Translations under genes and position numbers: made by a program | The notes under the pieces: generated by a model | Told to the model about the DNA's origin: nothing | Databases searched by the model: none | Seen by the model: only the letters and a program-made list of their open reading frames with translations | Shown here: positions 45,701 through 55,779 of the stretch, in pieces | Layout: every line of letters begins with the position of its first letter | How positions within the stretch are numbered: the stretch's first letter is position 1 | NCBI GenBank assembly: GCA_002482725.1 | Contig: DLGO01000030.1 | Span: forward strand, 354-64,353 | Direction: 5' to 3' | DNA: 64,000 nucleotides | Source: Bacteroidetes bacterium UBA7692 | GTDB taxonomy: Bacteria > Bacteroidota > Bacteroidia > Chitinophagales > LD1

Positions 45701-48700
45701 TTATGTATTGATAGTAAAGTAAAAAGTACTTCCACTACCCGGTTGGGATTCCACCCAAATTTTACCGTTGTGCAATTCTACTATTTTTTTGCAATGAGCC
45801 AAACCAATTCCCGTACCAGTATATTCATTCTTGTTGTGCAGCGTCTGGAATAAAATAAAGATACGCTCTTTATACTTGTCAGCAATACCTATGCCATTAT
45901 CTCTGAAAGCAAAAGTCCACTTACCATCCACCTGGTTTGCCGAAACAACAATGTGTGGTTTCTCACCCGGCTTGCGGAACTTCAATGCATTGCTCAATAG
46001 ATTCTGGAATAGCAACTTAAGCTCCAGTGGGTAAGCATTTAATATAGGTAAGCTCCCAATTTCTAATGAGGCTTCACTTTCTGCTACTGCTGCCTCCAAA
46101 TCCTGCTTCACATTCTGCATCAACAAATTGCAATCCACTTTTTCCAACTTGCGCTCTCGACCTATCCTGGAGTAGAATAGCAGCCCTTTTATGAGTTCCT
46201 GCATACGGCCGGTGCTTTGTGCTATATACTGCACGCACTGCCGACCCATTTCATCCAGTTGATCTATATTATTCTTTTGTAGTAGTTCCACAAAGCTTAC
46301 TACCGTGCGCAATGGTTCCTGCAGGTCGTGCGAGGCTATATAGGTAAACTGCTCTATCTCCTTATTCTTGGCTTCCAAAGCAGCATAGTTGCGCAAGCTT
46401 TCTTCGGCTGCCTTTATCTGTGTAAGATCAGTAGCTATTCCCAAAAATCCCTTCAACGTTCCATCCGGGTTTTCTATTCTGGTTACAACCAATTGCACAG
46501 GAAATGTGCTTCCATCCTTTCGCACATAGGTCCACTCCCGGGTTTCATAATCCTGCACTTTGGCAATGGCGGTAAATACATCAAAGCCTTCCACTACCCG
46601 GTCCATGTCCAGGCTAAGTTCCTGGCTCCTGGCTTCCACTTCATCCAGGCTGTGAATAATAGCAGGCGTATATTTGCCCACTAGCTCCTCTGCCCTATAT
46701 CCCAGCAATGTTTCGGCTCCACGGCTAAAGTGGGTAATATTACCTGTAGTATCGGTACCAATAATAGAAACATTGGTACCCGCGTTGAATATAGCCGTAA
46801 GCTCATCATTCAGGCGCCTGATTGCGTCCTCAGATTTTTTGCGCTCAGTAATATCTTCTACCTGCGATATAAAGTGAATTGGTTCTCCAACTGCATCGCA
46901 CACCAGTGAAACACTGAGCAATACCCAAACTATGTGTCCATCCTTATGTATGTATCGCTTCTCGATTTGGTAGCTTTCTATATTGCCTTTTAATAGTAGC
47001 GAGGCGCGTTCTATATCTTTCTCCAGGTCATCAGGATGTGTGATATCCTGAAAAGTAAGACCCATTAATTCTTCTTCCTTATAACCCGTTATTATGCATA
47101 TCTGTTTATTAACCTTCAGCCATGTCCCATCGGGCGAAACAATTGCCATGCCAATAGCTGAATAACTAAAGGCACTACGAAATTCTTCTTCGCGCAGACG
47201 CAGATTATCTGTAGCTACTACAGTTGCGGTAATATCCCTATTTGTACCTACTAACCTGTGGATATTGCCATCTCTATCGCGTTCAGCAATTACAGTTCCG
47301 TTTAAATACTTAATCTCACCATTTTCGCTAATGATCCTGAAATCGGTAGTAATATCAGTATCACTATGTCCATGAATAGCATAATTCAGTTTATCCTCAA
47401 CCAATTGGCGATCTTCAGGATGAAGCTTGCGTTTCCAGTCTCCGATACTTCCCCTGAATTCATTTGGCGCCATACCATACAGGTACATCATGTTGTTATC
47501 CCAGTATAGCTGCTCTGTTTTCAGGTCCAGTTCCCAGATACCAATGCCTGAAGCACTTGTAGCCAGCAATAACCGTTCTTCTGTTTTGCTGTGTTCCAGT
47601 TCCAGCAACTTTTTGTCTGTGATATTATTGATCTGTACTACAAAGTATAACGGCGCTCCGGAAGTATCCCTGACCATAGACACGTTAACTATTACCCAAA
47701 TTATGGCTCCGGACTTATGTATATAGCGTTTCTCCCGGTTATAACTGGGGATGATATCATTCTTTAGTTTTTCTGCCCTGATTATATCCCCGTCAAGATC
47801 ATCCGGGAAGGTAATGTCCTGAAATTTTTTGCTCAATAATTCAAATTCCGAGTACCCAACCATCCTGCACAACTCACTATTAACTTTCAGCCATCTTCCG
47901 CTTGGCGATATAAGTGCCATACCCGCGGCAGTATATTCAAATGCACTTCTGAACTCCTGTGCCCTCAAGCTCAGCTCTTCTGAAATGCGCTTGGCATGGT
48001 CGATATCCTGAAAAATGCCATATACCTTTATTGCTTTGCCATCTTTCATTTCGGCCTGGCCCACAGCTCGTACCCATATACTCCTGCCTTTAAAAGTGTT
48101 CATTTCCAGCTCTATGTCAAAAGGAGTTCCGTCAAGTTTTGCAGCATCTATTGCTTCATCCAGCTTATTACGGCTCATTCCCCCTTTCACCATCCTGGTT
48201 TTACCCAGTACCGGAACAAAATCATCAGGAACCTCGCAAATCTCCCGAGTCATATGACTCCAAACAGTGGTGTTTTGCTGCACATCAATTTCCCAGGTAC
48301 CTATACGCGCCGTCTCACTGGTCTTTTTCAATATCTCTTCGGTCTTGCGCTGTTGCTGCTCTCTTTCTTTTTGTAATGTTATATCCGCAGTGTACATCAG
48401 AAGCCCGCCGACCTCTCCTTTAGTGATATACCACGGGCGTACTTCCCATGTAAGCCACTGTACCGTTCCATCTAAGCGCACAAAGGAATCTTCTTCGCGT
48501 TTTTGCTCCTGGCCTGCAAGGCAATTTTTATGTATCGCTTTCCATTCTTCACCAATCTCCGGAAATATGTCGTAATGCGACCGTCCCATAATCTCAGTAT
48601 TCTGCAGTCCATAGTCGCTTAGCCACTGCTTGGATGCTGCCAAATAACGCATTTCGTTGTCGAACATGGCTATGGCCGATGGTGCCAGCTCTATGAACAC

Positions 48701-49675
48701 ACGATTACTTTCATTGCGCTTGCTAAGCTCTGCCAGCGTATCATTCAGCAATTGGGTACGCTCTTTGATTGTATTTTCAAGGTTTACATTTACCTGCTTT
48801 AATTCTTCTTCAGCTGCTGAGCGCTGGTCGTCGATTTTATTTAGCCAAAGTGCTGCTCTGGAAAGTAATAAAAGCAACACCAGCATAGCAGATGTAACCA
48901 GCAGTATAATACCAAATTCTACGTCTACCAGGTGATAGCGGTGTGCCATAATACGCAGGTAGCCAAAAAAGACCAAGGCGAAAAATGCGGCCGGGAATAT
49001 ACGCCGTGCTGTTCTGTTGCCCATTTGATAGCCATAGAATATTCCGGTAACCCCAATTTCTGTATTAATAAAAGCTGCGGCTATAGAAACCAAAAACAAA
49101 AATATGGCGGTATGCAGGGCTACAGAATTGATGCCCTGTGTTTGGTACAATATGGGAATATTGGCCATAAACCCCAGTAGGGTAAGAAAGTTGATAAGTG
49201 TTATAAAGTGAAAGGAGTATTGGCCTATCTGTCTCAAGGCATTCAGCCTGCTGTAAATGAATATGAAAGCAAGACCAAAAAGAAACAGGCAGAAAGAGGC
49301 CAGCAAGGTCATTCGTCCAGGCACCCGTACAAAAGGTTGCGATAATGTGTCTGCAACAAATAACTGGTCTATATGTGCATCGAAACCGTAGACGATTTCC
49401 AACAATGTAATACCTCCGATGATCAGTATAAATGACGAAAATACATAGTAAGAAATACGGCATTTCTGTGCATGGCTTATAAGTACCATGCAGATACAAG
49501 CGATCCCGAGGGCTGTATTAAATTTCATTGAAAGCCCTGAAATGAATAAGTGCTGAAGGTCCTGGATTTTGAATATCCAGCCAAGTATAATAAGCAGATT
49601 GGCTATGAGCACAAGGGAGGCAAGAAGGATTGTGGCCTTTCTCGTTTTTATACCTTTTTCACCTGTGCTTGTCAT
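45701..49675 (-). CDS. Multi-PAS membrane sensor histidine kinase, 1324 aa
   Basis: An N-terminal seven-or-eight-helix membrane module (about 15-275) and a coiled coil lead to about six PAS/PAC units (roughly 325-440, 455-565, 575-695, 705-820, 825-945 and 955-1075). HisKA follows with phospho-accepting H1116 (SHDLQEPLRT), then the HATPase_c domain with N-box (NLLSNALKF), G1 (DNGIGIA) and G2 (GTGIGLAHCKK). Units 3 and 5 are near repeats (RSAFEYTAAGMALISPSG and RSAFSYSAIGMAIVSPDG), as are units 2 and 4 to a lesser extent. The signals sensed are unknown. The kinase is followed by its likely receiver. Confidence 0.9.
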   Translation of the reverse strand: MTSTGEKGIKTRKATILLASLVLIANLLIILGWIFKIQDLQHLFISGLSMKFNTALGIACICMVLISHAQKCRISYYVFSSFILIIGGITLLEIVYGFDAHIDQLFVADTLSQPFVRVPGRMTLLASFCLFLFGLAFIFIYSRLNALRQIGQYSFHFITLINFLTLLGFMANIPILYQTQGINSVALHTAIFLFLVSIAAAFINTEIGVTGIFYGYQMGNRTARRIFPAAFFALVFFGYLRIMAHRYHLVDVEFGIILLVTSAMLVLLLLLSRAALWLNKIDDQRSAAEEELKQVNVNLENTIKERTQLLNDTLAELSKRNESNRVFIELAPSAIAMFDNEMRYLAASKQWLSDYGLQNTEIMGRSHYDIFPEIGEEWKAIHKNCLAGQEQKREEDSFVRLDGTVQWLTWEVRPWYITKGEVGGLLMYTADITLQKEREQQQRKTEEILKKTSETARIGTWEIDVQQNTTVWSHMTREICEVPDDFVPVLGKTRMVKGGMSRNKLDEAIDAAKLDGTPFDIELEMNTFKGRSIWVRAVGQAEMKDGKAIKVYGIFQDIDHAKRISEELSLRAQEFRSAFEYTAAGMALISPSGRWLKVNSELCRMVGYSEFELLSKKFQDITFPDDLDGDIIRAEKLKNDIIPSYNREKRYIHKSGAIIWVIVNVSMVRDTSGAPLYFVVQINNITDKKLLELEHSKTEERLLLATSASGIGIWELDLKTEQLYWDNNMMYLYGMAPNEFRGSIGDWKRKLHPEDRQLVEDKLNYAIHGHSDTDITTDFRIISENGEIKYLNGTVIAERDRDGNIHRLVGTNRDITATVVATDNLRLREEEFRSAFSYSAIGMAIVSPDGTWLKVNKQICIITGYKEEELMGLTFQDITHPDDLEKDIERASLLLKGNIESYQIEKRYIHKDGHIVWVLLSVSLVCDAVGEPIHFISQVEDITERKKSEDAIRRLNDELTAIFNAGTNVSIIGTDTTGNITHFSRGAETLLGYRAEELVGKYTPAIIHSLDEVEARSQELSLDMDRVVEGFDVFTAIAKVQDYETREWTYVRKDGSTFPVQLVVTRIENPDGTLKGFLGIATDLTQIKAAEESLRNYAALEAKNKEIEQFTYIASHDLQEPLRTVVSFVELLQKNNIDQLDEMGRQCVQYIAQSTGRMQELIKGLLFYSRIGRERKLEKVDCNLLMQNVKQDLEAAVAESEASLEIGSLPILNAYPLELKLLFQNLLSNALKFRKPGEKPHIVVSANQVDGKWTFAFRDNGIGIADKYKERIFILFQTLHNKNEYTGTGIGLAHCKKIVELHNGKIWVESQPGSGSTFYFTINT

Positions 49676-49716
49676 TTATAGAGAGAGTATTTTTATATCA
49701 GGTCCGAAAACGTATC

Positions 49717-49724
49717 CAAACTTA
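49717..49724 (-). promoter_or_regulatory. Candidate -7 box for the sensor kinase operon
   Basis: On the minus strand the bases read TAAGTTTG, fitting TAnnTTTG, 42 bases before the kinase start. A -33 TTTG at the usual distance is not seen. The rest of 49676-49953 is AT-rich and holds nothing else recognisable. Confidence 0.3.
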
Positions 49725-49953
49725 ACTAATATATCTGTGCTTTTATTAGGTTCTGAAACGGGCAGAAATCCTTTTGGTTACAAAACCAATAAACAGAATA
49801 CCTGTTTTATTGTTATTTATCTATATATTTTAAGATCAAGCCTGTTTTGTTCCATTATCACGCGAATGTTGAAGGGAAACAATACAAGGGCTTAACAATT
49901 AAACAACTTAAATTTCTAATATTTGATTGGTGAAAATCAAACAGAACAGATCA

Positions 49954-51780
49954 ATGCTTAAAAAATTACTTTTTACCCTTGTGCTTGCCATATCCGTTTT
50001 TATGGCAGATGCGCAAATCGTTTACCATAATGCTGTAAAGGACAACAATGGCAATTTGATGCCCTGGTACAATCCAAATCATGGCTCTTCTTATGACCAT
50101 TGCCTGGGATTGGTATGGAACTTCTGGCAAAATATACCATTGTACAATGGTTATAAATCCTATTTGCTGGGCCATACATATAGCCCAAATGGCTCCAACA
50201 ACCAGGTAGGTGGCGACCAGTTTGCCATGACCATTTCATCATGGGCGCTGTACTATGCCTACACCGGTGATACTAACCTGCTGAATGACATGATATATTC
50301 TACCGAATATTACCTGGCAGGGAGCATGTCCAAGCCTACCGATGCATGGCCAAATATTCCCTACCCTAGCAACTACACCAACAACAGCGCACCACAATAC
50401 GATGGCGATTACTTATTGGGCAAAAACTATACGCAACCTGATAAGGCAGGCTCGCTAGGCGCCGAGTTGCTCACTTTATACAAAATAACCGGCAACGAAA
50501 AATATAAGGATGTTGCCATTAAAATAGCCAACACCCTTGCTGCAAAAGTAGATACCGGCAGTGCTACACTTTCGCCCTACAGGTTTAAAGTAAATGCTGT
50601 GGATGGCACACCAGCGCCAAATGGAGTATCTAATCCACCGCTTGCTTTTTGTGGCAATCTGGCACCTACATTGCGCCTTTTCGAGGAGCTATCTGCGCGC
50701 AACTGGGGCAATACCGTAGCATACGACTCAGCCTATTCTACGCTCAAAAAGTGGATCATAAAGTATCCTTTGCAAAACGGCAACTGGGGCAATTTCTTCG
50801 AGAATATCGTTTTCATATCCAATGCTCAAACAAATGCCGTAACCATGGCGCAGTATATACTGGAGAGGCCGGATTGGGGCGCTACCTACAACCAGGACGG
50901 GCGCAAAATAATGGATGCCACACTGGCACTATTGGGTAGCCATGCCTACGATACAGTAGGAACCACAGCCATATTCGAGCAAACTGCCGACCTAAAAGAA
51001 GGCGGTAGCCACACATCACGCTTCGGGTCTATAGAGTTGCTGTATGCAGAGAACACAGGTGACACAAGCCGTGTAGAGCAAGCCATAAGGCAGCTGGACT
51101 GGGCCACCTACCTGGTAGATTTTGACGGCAAGTGCAGGTTCTCCCCGCGCAACAACTCTATATGGTTTACAGACGGCTATGTAGACTTTGTGCGCCATTA
51201 CATACGCGCTATGGGCTACTACCCAAAAATAGCACCTGATAGTGCTAACCATTGCCTGCGTTCTACATCCGTTATCAAATCTATACAGTACCACCCTAAG
51301 GAAATTAATTACAGCACTTATGATAGTGCAGCTACCGAAACATTCCGCCTTACATCTAAACCACTACAGGTGTTGGCCAACGGTGCTGCATTGAGCGAAG
51401 TAAGCAACCCTGGCAGCGAAGGCTACATCTGGGAGCCATATACACTTGGTGGTGTACTGAAAGTGAAGCACAGCAATGCAAAGAACGTAGATATCCTATG
51501 GTATCCTTCAGGTATTGCAGATGAGAGTAGCACCATGAACTTTGATGTATATCCTAATCCAACTGCAGATAAAGTTCGCCTACATTTTGCAGGTTCCGCC
51601 GGTGATGAATTTACTGTGTCCGTGATAGACATAACAGGCCGTACATTGATACAAGCAAAACTGAGCAATGGCAGCATATCGCATACCCTGGATGTATCGG
51701 GCCTTGCGTCAGGTAATTATTTTGTACATTTAAGCAGCAATGGCAATTCTGCTACAAAGAGGCTTGGCATTAGCAGATAG
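49954..51780 (+). CDS. T9SS-exported (alpha/alpha)-barrel-like protein, 608 aa
   Basis: A signal peptide (KLLFTLVLAISVFMADA) starts at the ATG 49954, preferred over a GTG-type start at 49927. Residues about 30-440 form repeated helical hairpins with Trp/Tyr-rich loops (SWALYYAYTGD, LLTLYKITGNEKYKDVAI, WATYLVDFDG), the look of six-hairpin glycosidase or pectate-lyase-like barrels. The last 80 residues are a type IX secretion sorting domain (FDVYPNPTADKVRLHF ... SGNYFVHLSSN), so the protein should be carried across the outer membrane. Carbohydrate-active function is likely but no catalytic pair was assigned. Confidence 0.8.
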   Translation: MLKKLLFTLVLAISVFMADAQIVYHNAVKDNNGNLMPWYNPNHGSSYDHCLGLVWNFWQNIPLYNGYKSYLLGHTYSPNGSNNQVGGDQFAMTISSWALYYAYTGDTNLLNDMIYSTEYYLAGSMSKPTDAWPNIPYPSNYTNNSAPQYDGDYLLGKNYTQPDKAGSLGAELLTLYKITGNEKYKDVAIKIANTLAAKVDTGSATLSPYRFKVNAVDGTPAPNGVSNPPLAFCGNLAPTLRLFEELSARNWGNTVAYDSAYSTLKKWIIKYPLQNGNWGNFFENIVFISNAQTNAVTMAQYILERPDWGATYNQDGRKIMDATLALLGSHAYDTVGTTAIFEQTADLKEGGSHTSRFGSIELLYAENTGDTSRVEQAIRQLDWATYLVDFDGKCRFSPRNNSIWFTDGYVDFVRHYIRAMGYYPKIAPDSANHCLRSTSVIKSIQYHPKEINYSTYDSAATETFRLTSKPLQVLANGAALSEVSNPGSEGYIWEPYTLGGVLKVKHSNAKNVDILWYPSGIADESSTMNFDVYPNPTADKVRLHFAGSAGDEFTVSVIDITGRTLIQAKLSNGSISHTLDVSGLASGNYFVHLSSNGNSATKRLGISR

Positions 51781-51812
51781 TTCATTGTTCCGTTTCCCAA
51801 AAAAACAGATGC

Positions 51813-52241
51813 ATGAAAGCAAAGTTATTGATACGCATCGCTGCAGTACTCATCCTGATACACATGCTCGGGCATGGTTTCGGGCATTTCACCTGGCAAA
51901 ACACCGATAATCCTGTAAAGCAGGAGGTGATAAAACAGATGTTCAGCCATGAATTTCACTTTATGGGTACCATGCGCAGTATGGGCGATTACTACCGTGG
52001 CTATAGCCTCCTGCTGTTGCCGGTATATGCTATGTCTATTGTACTGCTTTGGCTTATCGCCAATGCATCCGATACGCAGCGCAGGCTTTCCCGCCAGTTG
52101 CTGTATCCCATCGCAGGGGCTTATCTGTTCTTTGGCGCTATAGAGCTTACTTACTTCTTCCCGTTTGCTGCGGCTATGAGCCTGGGAGCAGGATTATTGT
52201 GTGTTGGTGCTATACTGCTGCTCAACAAGTGGAACCATTAG
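51813..52241 (+). CDS. Small four-helix membrane protein, 142 aa
   Basis: Four hydrophobic segments (about 8-25, 65-85, 95-112 and 118-137) surround a His-rich first loop (HMLGHGFGHF) and a conserved-looking HEFHFMGTMRSMGDYY stretch. It resembles the small LIC_13387-like membrane proteins seen in many bacteria. Its function is unknown. It is followed by the M19-like gene on the same strand, about 55 bases apart. Confidence 0.7.
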   Translation: MKAKLLIRIAAVLILIHMLGHGFGHFTWQNTDNPVKQEVIKQMFSHEFHFMGTMRSMGDYYRGYSLLLLPVYAMSIVLLWLIANASDTQRRLSRQLLYPIAGAYLFFGAIELTYFFPFAAAMSLGAGLLCVGAILLLNKWNH

Positions 52242-52296
52242 TGCCGTGTTTGCAATAAGTTCCCGTAAGTTAACCGAAGCGGCTATTTTTGGGGAT

Positions 52297-53958
52297 ATGA
52301 AAAACATCGCTGTACCACAGTTTTCATTTGCCCGGTTTTTACTATGCGTGCTTACCTGCCTTTGCATCGAAACAATGCCTGCGCAGGAAAACAAAAAACC
52401 ATTGCAGGGATTCGTAGATATGCATACGCACCCTATGTCGCAATGGGGTTTTGGCGAGCAGCTGTTTTTTGGTGGTGTAGATGGCAATCCTGCCGTGGCA
52501 TTGGGTTCCTGCAACTGCATGCACAATTTTGTAGCTGCACCCTTCGATGGTAGCTGCGCCAAACAAAACCTGTACCGCAACAAGATGGTAGACAACCTGG
52601 AGCCTCACAAAAAGACTGCAGGCTATCCCGACTTTGCAAATTGGCCCACCCACAAATCGCTGGTACACCAGCAGATGTGGGTAGACTGGATACGCCGTGC
52701 CTACGATGGAGGGCTACGGGGTATGGTGGCGCTGGCAGTAAATAACCACTGCCTGGCAGATGCCGCCGAAACCACAGGGCCAAACGACGACCTGCGCTCC
52801 ATGAATACCCAGATAACCAAAATGAAAGAGTTTGTCGGGCGACACAAAGATTTCATGGAAGTAGCTTACTCTGCCGATGATTTCAAGCGGATAGTAGCCG
52901 CGAATAAACTTGCTGTGGTAATAGGTGTGGAGATGGATAACATCGGTAATTTTTACAACCCTGCGGATAAAAAAGGAGGTGCCTACAATCCAAATCCCGA
53001 TGAAGCTGCGATAGCCGCAGAGATAGACAGGCTCTACAAGGCGGGTGTGCGCTACATTTTTCCTATCCACATAACCAACAATGTTTTTGGAGGTACTGCG
53101 CTTTATGAAAACGGATTTAACGTAACCAATAAGTACAACACTGGTAACACATTTGTACCAGAAGCAGTGCGCACAGATACAAGCGGAATAGGCTTCGCAT
53201 TAAAGTCGCCCTATGCGCCTATCAGCCCCAGAAAAGCGGATAACAACCTTGCCAATCTGGCTATGGCATTTACAGGCACCATAATACCCGGTAACATAAT
53301 GCCGAACAAGCTGGAGAACTACCCTGCCTACCAAGAACCTGATAGCGGGTACGGGCACCGCAACTCCCTGGGGCTAACCGATAAGGGCCGCTTTGCCGTG
53401 CAATATATGATGAAGAAAAAGATGCTGATAGATATAGACCATGCATCGGAAAAAGCGGCAAACGAAATATTGGAAATGGCCGTGGAGCTGAACTACCCCA
53501 TCAACTCGGGGCACAACGGGCTGCGTGGACTAAACGGCACAGAGAATGGCCGCACAGTGCAACAATACCAGGCCATAATACAGACAGGAGGTATGATTGG
53601 TCTGGGGCATGGAAGCAACGCCACTAATTTTGTACAAGCATTCAAAAAGGTATCGCAGATAACAGTAAACAGCAACGTATGCATAGGCACCGATGTGAAT
53701 GGCTTTTTCCCATTGCCGGGGCCACCAAAGGGAGTTGAAATGATAGACAGTATAAGTCTGAAGCCCTGCCTGAAAGGCAATGGCATTGCATGGGATTTTA
53801 ATAAGGAAGGATTTGCGCACTATGGCCTATTCCCGGAGTATATCCGCAGTTGGGAGCGTGTAGGCATGTCGGCAGAAGAGAAACAGGCATTCCTGTCTAC
53901 CGCGCAGAACTTTGCTGATATGTGGCGCTTGTGCGAAAGGTACAACGCTACAAAGTAA
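52297..53958 (+). CDS. Membrane dipeptidase (peptidase M19)-like exported hydrolase
   Basis: The ATG at 52297 gives 553 aa with a signal peptide (FLLCVLTCLCIETMPA). The fold is an amidohydrolase-type barrel. The first metal site reads FVDMHTHP, there is a Glu in VIGVEMDNI, and IDIDHASEKA supplies the next His, with GHNGLRG and GIGTDVNG-like loops behind. This matches the renal-dipeptidase family in outline, but large insertions make it longer than usual. The substrate may be a dipeptide or other amide. Its last 11 bases overlap the end of trmB. Confidence 0.8.
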   Translation: MKNIAVPQFSFARFLLCVLTCLCIETMPAQENKKPLQGFVDMHTHPMSQWGFGEQLFFGGVDGNPAVALGSCNCMHNFVAAPFDGSCAKQNLYRNKMVDNLEPHKKTAGYPDFANWPTHKSLVHQQMWVDWIRRAYDGGLRGMVALAVNNHCLADAAETTGPNDDLRSMNTQITKMKEFVGRHKDFMEVAYSADDFKRIVAANKLAVVIGVEMDNIGNFYNPADKKGGAYNPNPDEAAIAAEIDRLYKAGVRYIFPIHITNNVFGGTALYENGFNVTNKYNTGNTFVPEAVRTDTSGIGFALKSPYAPISPRKADNNLANLAMAFTGTIIPGNIMPNKLENYPAYQEPDSGYGHRNSLGLTDKGRFAVQYMMKKKMLIDIDHASEKAANEILEMAVELNYPINSGHNGLRGLNGTENGRTVQQYQAIIQTGGMIGLGHGSNATNFVQAFKKVSQITVNSNVCIGTDVNGFFPLPGPPKGVEMIDSISLKPCLKGNGIAWDFNKEGFAHYGLFPEYIRSWERVGMSAEEKQAFLSTAQNFADMWRLCERYNATK

Positions 53959-54640
53959 ACCTCAGGTAGTTGATGCTTTTGCCGATAGCCAGGAATTGCT
54001 TTTCGTAAAAGGTCTTTGTTTCCAGCTCCTGAAAGTCCAGCGGCTGCGCATAGATATCCTCGCGGTAGTATAGCATGTTCAGCTTATTTTCCTCCACTAC
54101 CGTTTTGGTAAAGCGGAACAAGTCGATAGCATCTGTCTTCAATTGAATGATACCACCTTCTTTCAATACTACTTTGTACTTATCCAGGAACCGCTTATGT
54201 GTTAGCCTGTGCTTTTCATGAGAATCTTTAGGGAATGGGTCGGGGAAGGTGATCCATATCTCGTCTATTTCGCCCGGAGCAAAAAAGTGGATGATATTCT
54301 CGATCTTGATGCGAACAAAAGCCACATTGGTAAGGCCCTGCTCTGCAGCCTGCTTGGCACCTGTGTGCAGGCGCGGGCCCTTGATGTCGATACCGATAAA
54401 ATTCCTGTCGGGGTATTTAGCTGCCAATGCTACGGTATAGTCACCTTTGCCACAGGCAAGCTCTACGGTTATCGGGTTGTCGTTCTTAAAAAAGTCCCTG
54501 CTCCATTTCCCCACGTAGTCTACCTGGTTATTGTCCTTATCCTGCAGCACAGGGTTCAGGAACTCATAACATTGGAACACATTCGAAAAGGTGTTCAGCT
54601 CTTTAATTTTCTTTTGCTTGTGCTTTCTTCCGGCAGCCAT
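53948..54640 (-). CDS. trmB: tRNA (guanine-46-N7)-methyltransferase
   Basis: TrmB makes m7G46 in the variable loop of many tRNAs using SAM. The 230-aa protein shows the SAM motif (VELACGKGDYTVALA), FIGIDIKGPR, and the family signature WITFPDPFPKDSHEKHRL with RFLDKY. The length and order are normal. The N-terminal Lys-rich start (RKHKQKKIKELNTF) is common in Bacteroidota members. Confidence 0.95.
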   Translation of the reverse strand: MAAGRKHKQKKIKELNTFSNVFQCYEFLNPVLQDKDNNQVDYVGKWSRDFFKNDNPITVELACGKGDYTVALAAKYPDRNFIGIDIKGPRLHTGAKQAAEQGLTNVAFVRIKIENIIHFFAPGEIDEIWITFPDPFPKDSHEKHRLTHKRFLDKYKVVLKEGGIIQLKTDAIDLFRFTKTVVEENKLNMLYYREDIYAQPLDFQELETKTFYEKQFLAIGKSINYLRFTL

Positions 54641-54679
54641 TACAACTAATTTCTGATTTGAGTTATCATAAATACAAAA

Positions 54680-54714
54680 GCCCTTCCAGATATCTTTCGA
54701 CCATTTGGAAGGGC
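54680..54714 (-). terminator. Terminator of the yceD-rpmF operon
   Basis: GCCCTTCCA (54680-54688) pairs with TGGAAGGGC (54706-54714). On the minus strand the stem is followed by TTTTGTATTT, giving a good intrinsic terminator about 110 bases after the end of rpmF. It lies upstream of trmB, so trmB must have its own promoter. Confidence 0.75.
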
Positions 54715-54824
54715 CCGACTATTATGTCATTTGCCTGTATTCTTACAAAAAATTGCACCGTTTGTTAACTGCATGGCAATAAGATGCCGTGCCTTAACAT
54801 AACCACTAAAGTGCTAACCGTGCT

Positions 54825-55013
54825 TTACTTCGCAGACTTGTCTACTAGTACCTTTCCGCGGTAGTACAATTTATCTTCGCTCCAATGTGCGCGGTGCAAA
54901 AGGTGCGCTTCGCCTGTTGTTTGGTCTACACCTGTAGTAGGGGCAACCGCTTTGTAGTGCGTTCTGCGCTTATCTCTTCTTGCTTTTGATATCCTATGCT
55001 TTGGATTTGGCAT
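54825..55013 (-). CDS. rpmF: 50S ribosomal protein L32
   Basis: This 62-aa basic protein has the L32 start [19 protein letters not shown] and a C-terminal [20 protein letters not shown]. It lacks the zinc-binding Cys set, as usual for Bacteroidota. It follows yceD by 28 bases, the conserved yceD-rpmF order. Confidence 0.96.
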   Translation of the reverse strand: MPNPKHRISKARRDKRRTHYKAVAPTTGVDQTTGEAHLLHRAHWSEDKLYYRGKVLVDKSAK

Positions 55014-55041
55014 GATTTCTAATTTTTAATTGTTTCTATTT

Positions 55042-55575
55042 CTAATTCTTAAACTTCTTTAATGCAGACCATCTCGGGTCGTTTCCTTTTTGCTCTTCGT
55101 TCGATGCTTCTACATCTCCCAGGTATTTAAGCACTTCTTTGTTGCAGCGCTCGTCCTGTCCGGGTTCTTTGCAAGGTATTTTACGAATAGGCAAGCTTAG
55201 CACTATATACTCGTAAATCAACTGGCTTACATCTATGTGCGACTCATCCCTGCTTATGTATATCACTTCGTCGTCCTCCGGCAGTTTATCCGGGTCTTCT
55301 ACAAATTTCACATAGCAGGTATAATCTGCAAATATCTCTTTTTCATAAGGGGCCAGGCAGCGATCGCATTCAACCATTACCTTTCCATCTATAAAAAAGT
55401 TCAAAACAAAGAGCGCTTCCTTTTTATCGAACTCAAGCTTAACTTTAACATCACACTTACTTATGGGTGAATCCTCAAATAAGCTGAAAAACTTATCATT
55501 GATTTCAAATTCATAAGTGTGAATACCTACTTTAAGACCCACATAGGGAATATTGTACTCCCGCAAGGCTTTCAC
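55042..55575 (-). CDS. yceD: DUF177/YceD family protein
   Basis: This 177-aa YceD-like protein has the VECDRCLAPYEKEI motif and an acidic C-terminal half (DEVIYISRDESHIDVSQLIYEYIVLSLP), both typical. YceD homologues are linked to rRNA/ribosome assembly (23S rRNA accumulation in plants and bacteria). It is first in the yceD-rpmF operon under the promoter at 55659-55689. Confidence 0.93.
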   Translation of the reverse strand: MKALREYNIPYVGLKVGIHTYEFEINDKFFSLFEDSPISKCDVKVKLEFDKKEALFVLNFFIDGKVMVECDRCLAPYEKEIFADYTCYVKFVEDPDKLPEDDEVIYISRDESHIDVSQLIYEYIVLSLPIRKIPCKEPGQDERCNKEVLKYLGDVEASNEEQKGNDPRWSALKKFKN

Positions 55576-55658
55576 TACTTCGATTGTTTAAAGTGTTCGC
55601 GCCTGTGTGTCAATATATTATCTACACTGTATCCACAGGCGTTCCAAAAAAAGGACTG

Positions 55659-55689
55659 CAAATATAAGAACACTAGCCGAAATATCAAA
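55659..55689 (-). promoter_or_regulatory. Bacteroidota sigma-A-type promoter of yceD-rpmF
   Basis: On the minus strand TTTG (55689-55686), a 19-base spacer and TATATTTG (55666-55659) fit both the -33 TTTG and -7 TAnnTTTG consensus exactly. It lies about 85 bases before the yceD start. It is the clearest promoter in the window. Confidence 0.7.
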
Positions 55690-55779
55690 TAGTTGCCTCA
55701 GATATTGGAGGGCGGCCAAATATGGAGCTATTTCATTTTAACAAACATCTTCTTAACTTCACGCTAAGAACAGACAAAA

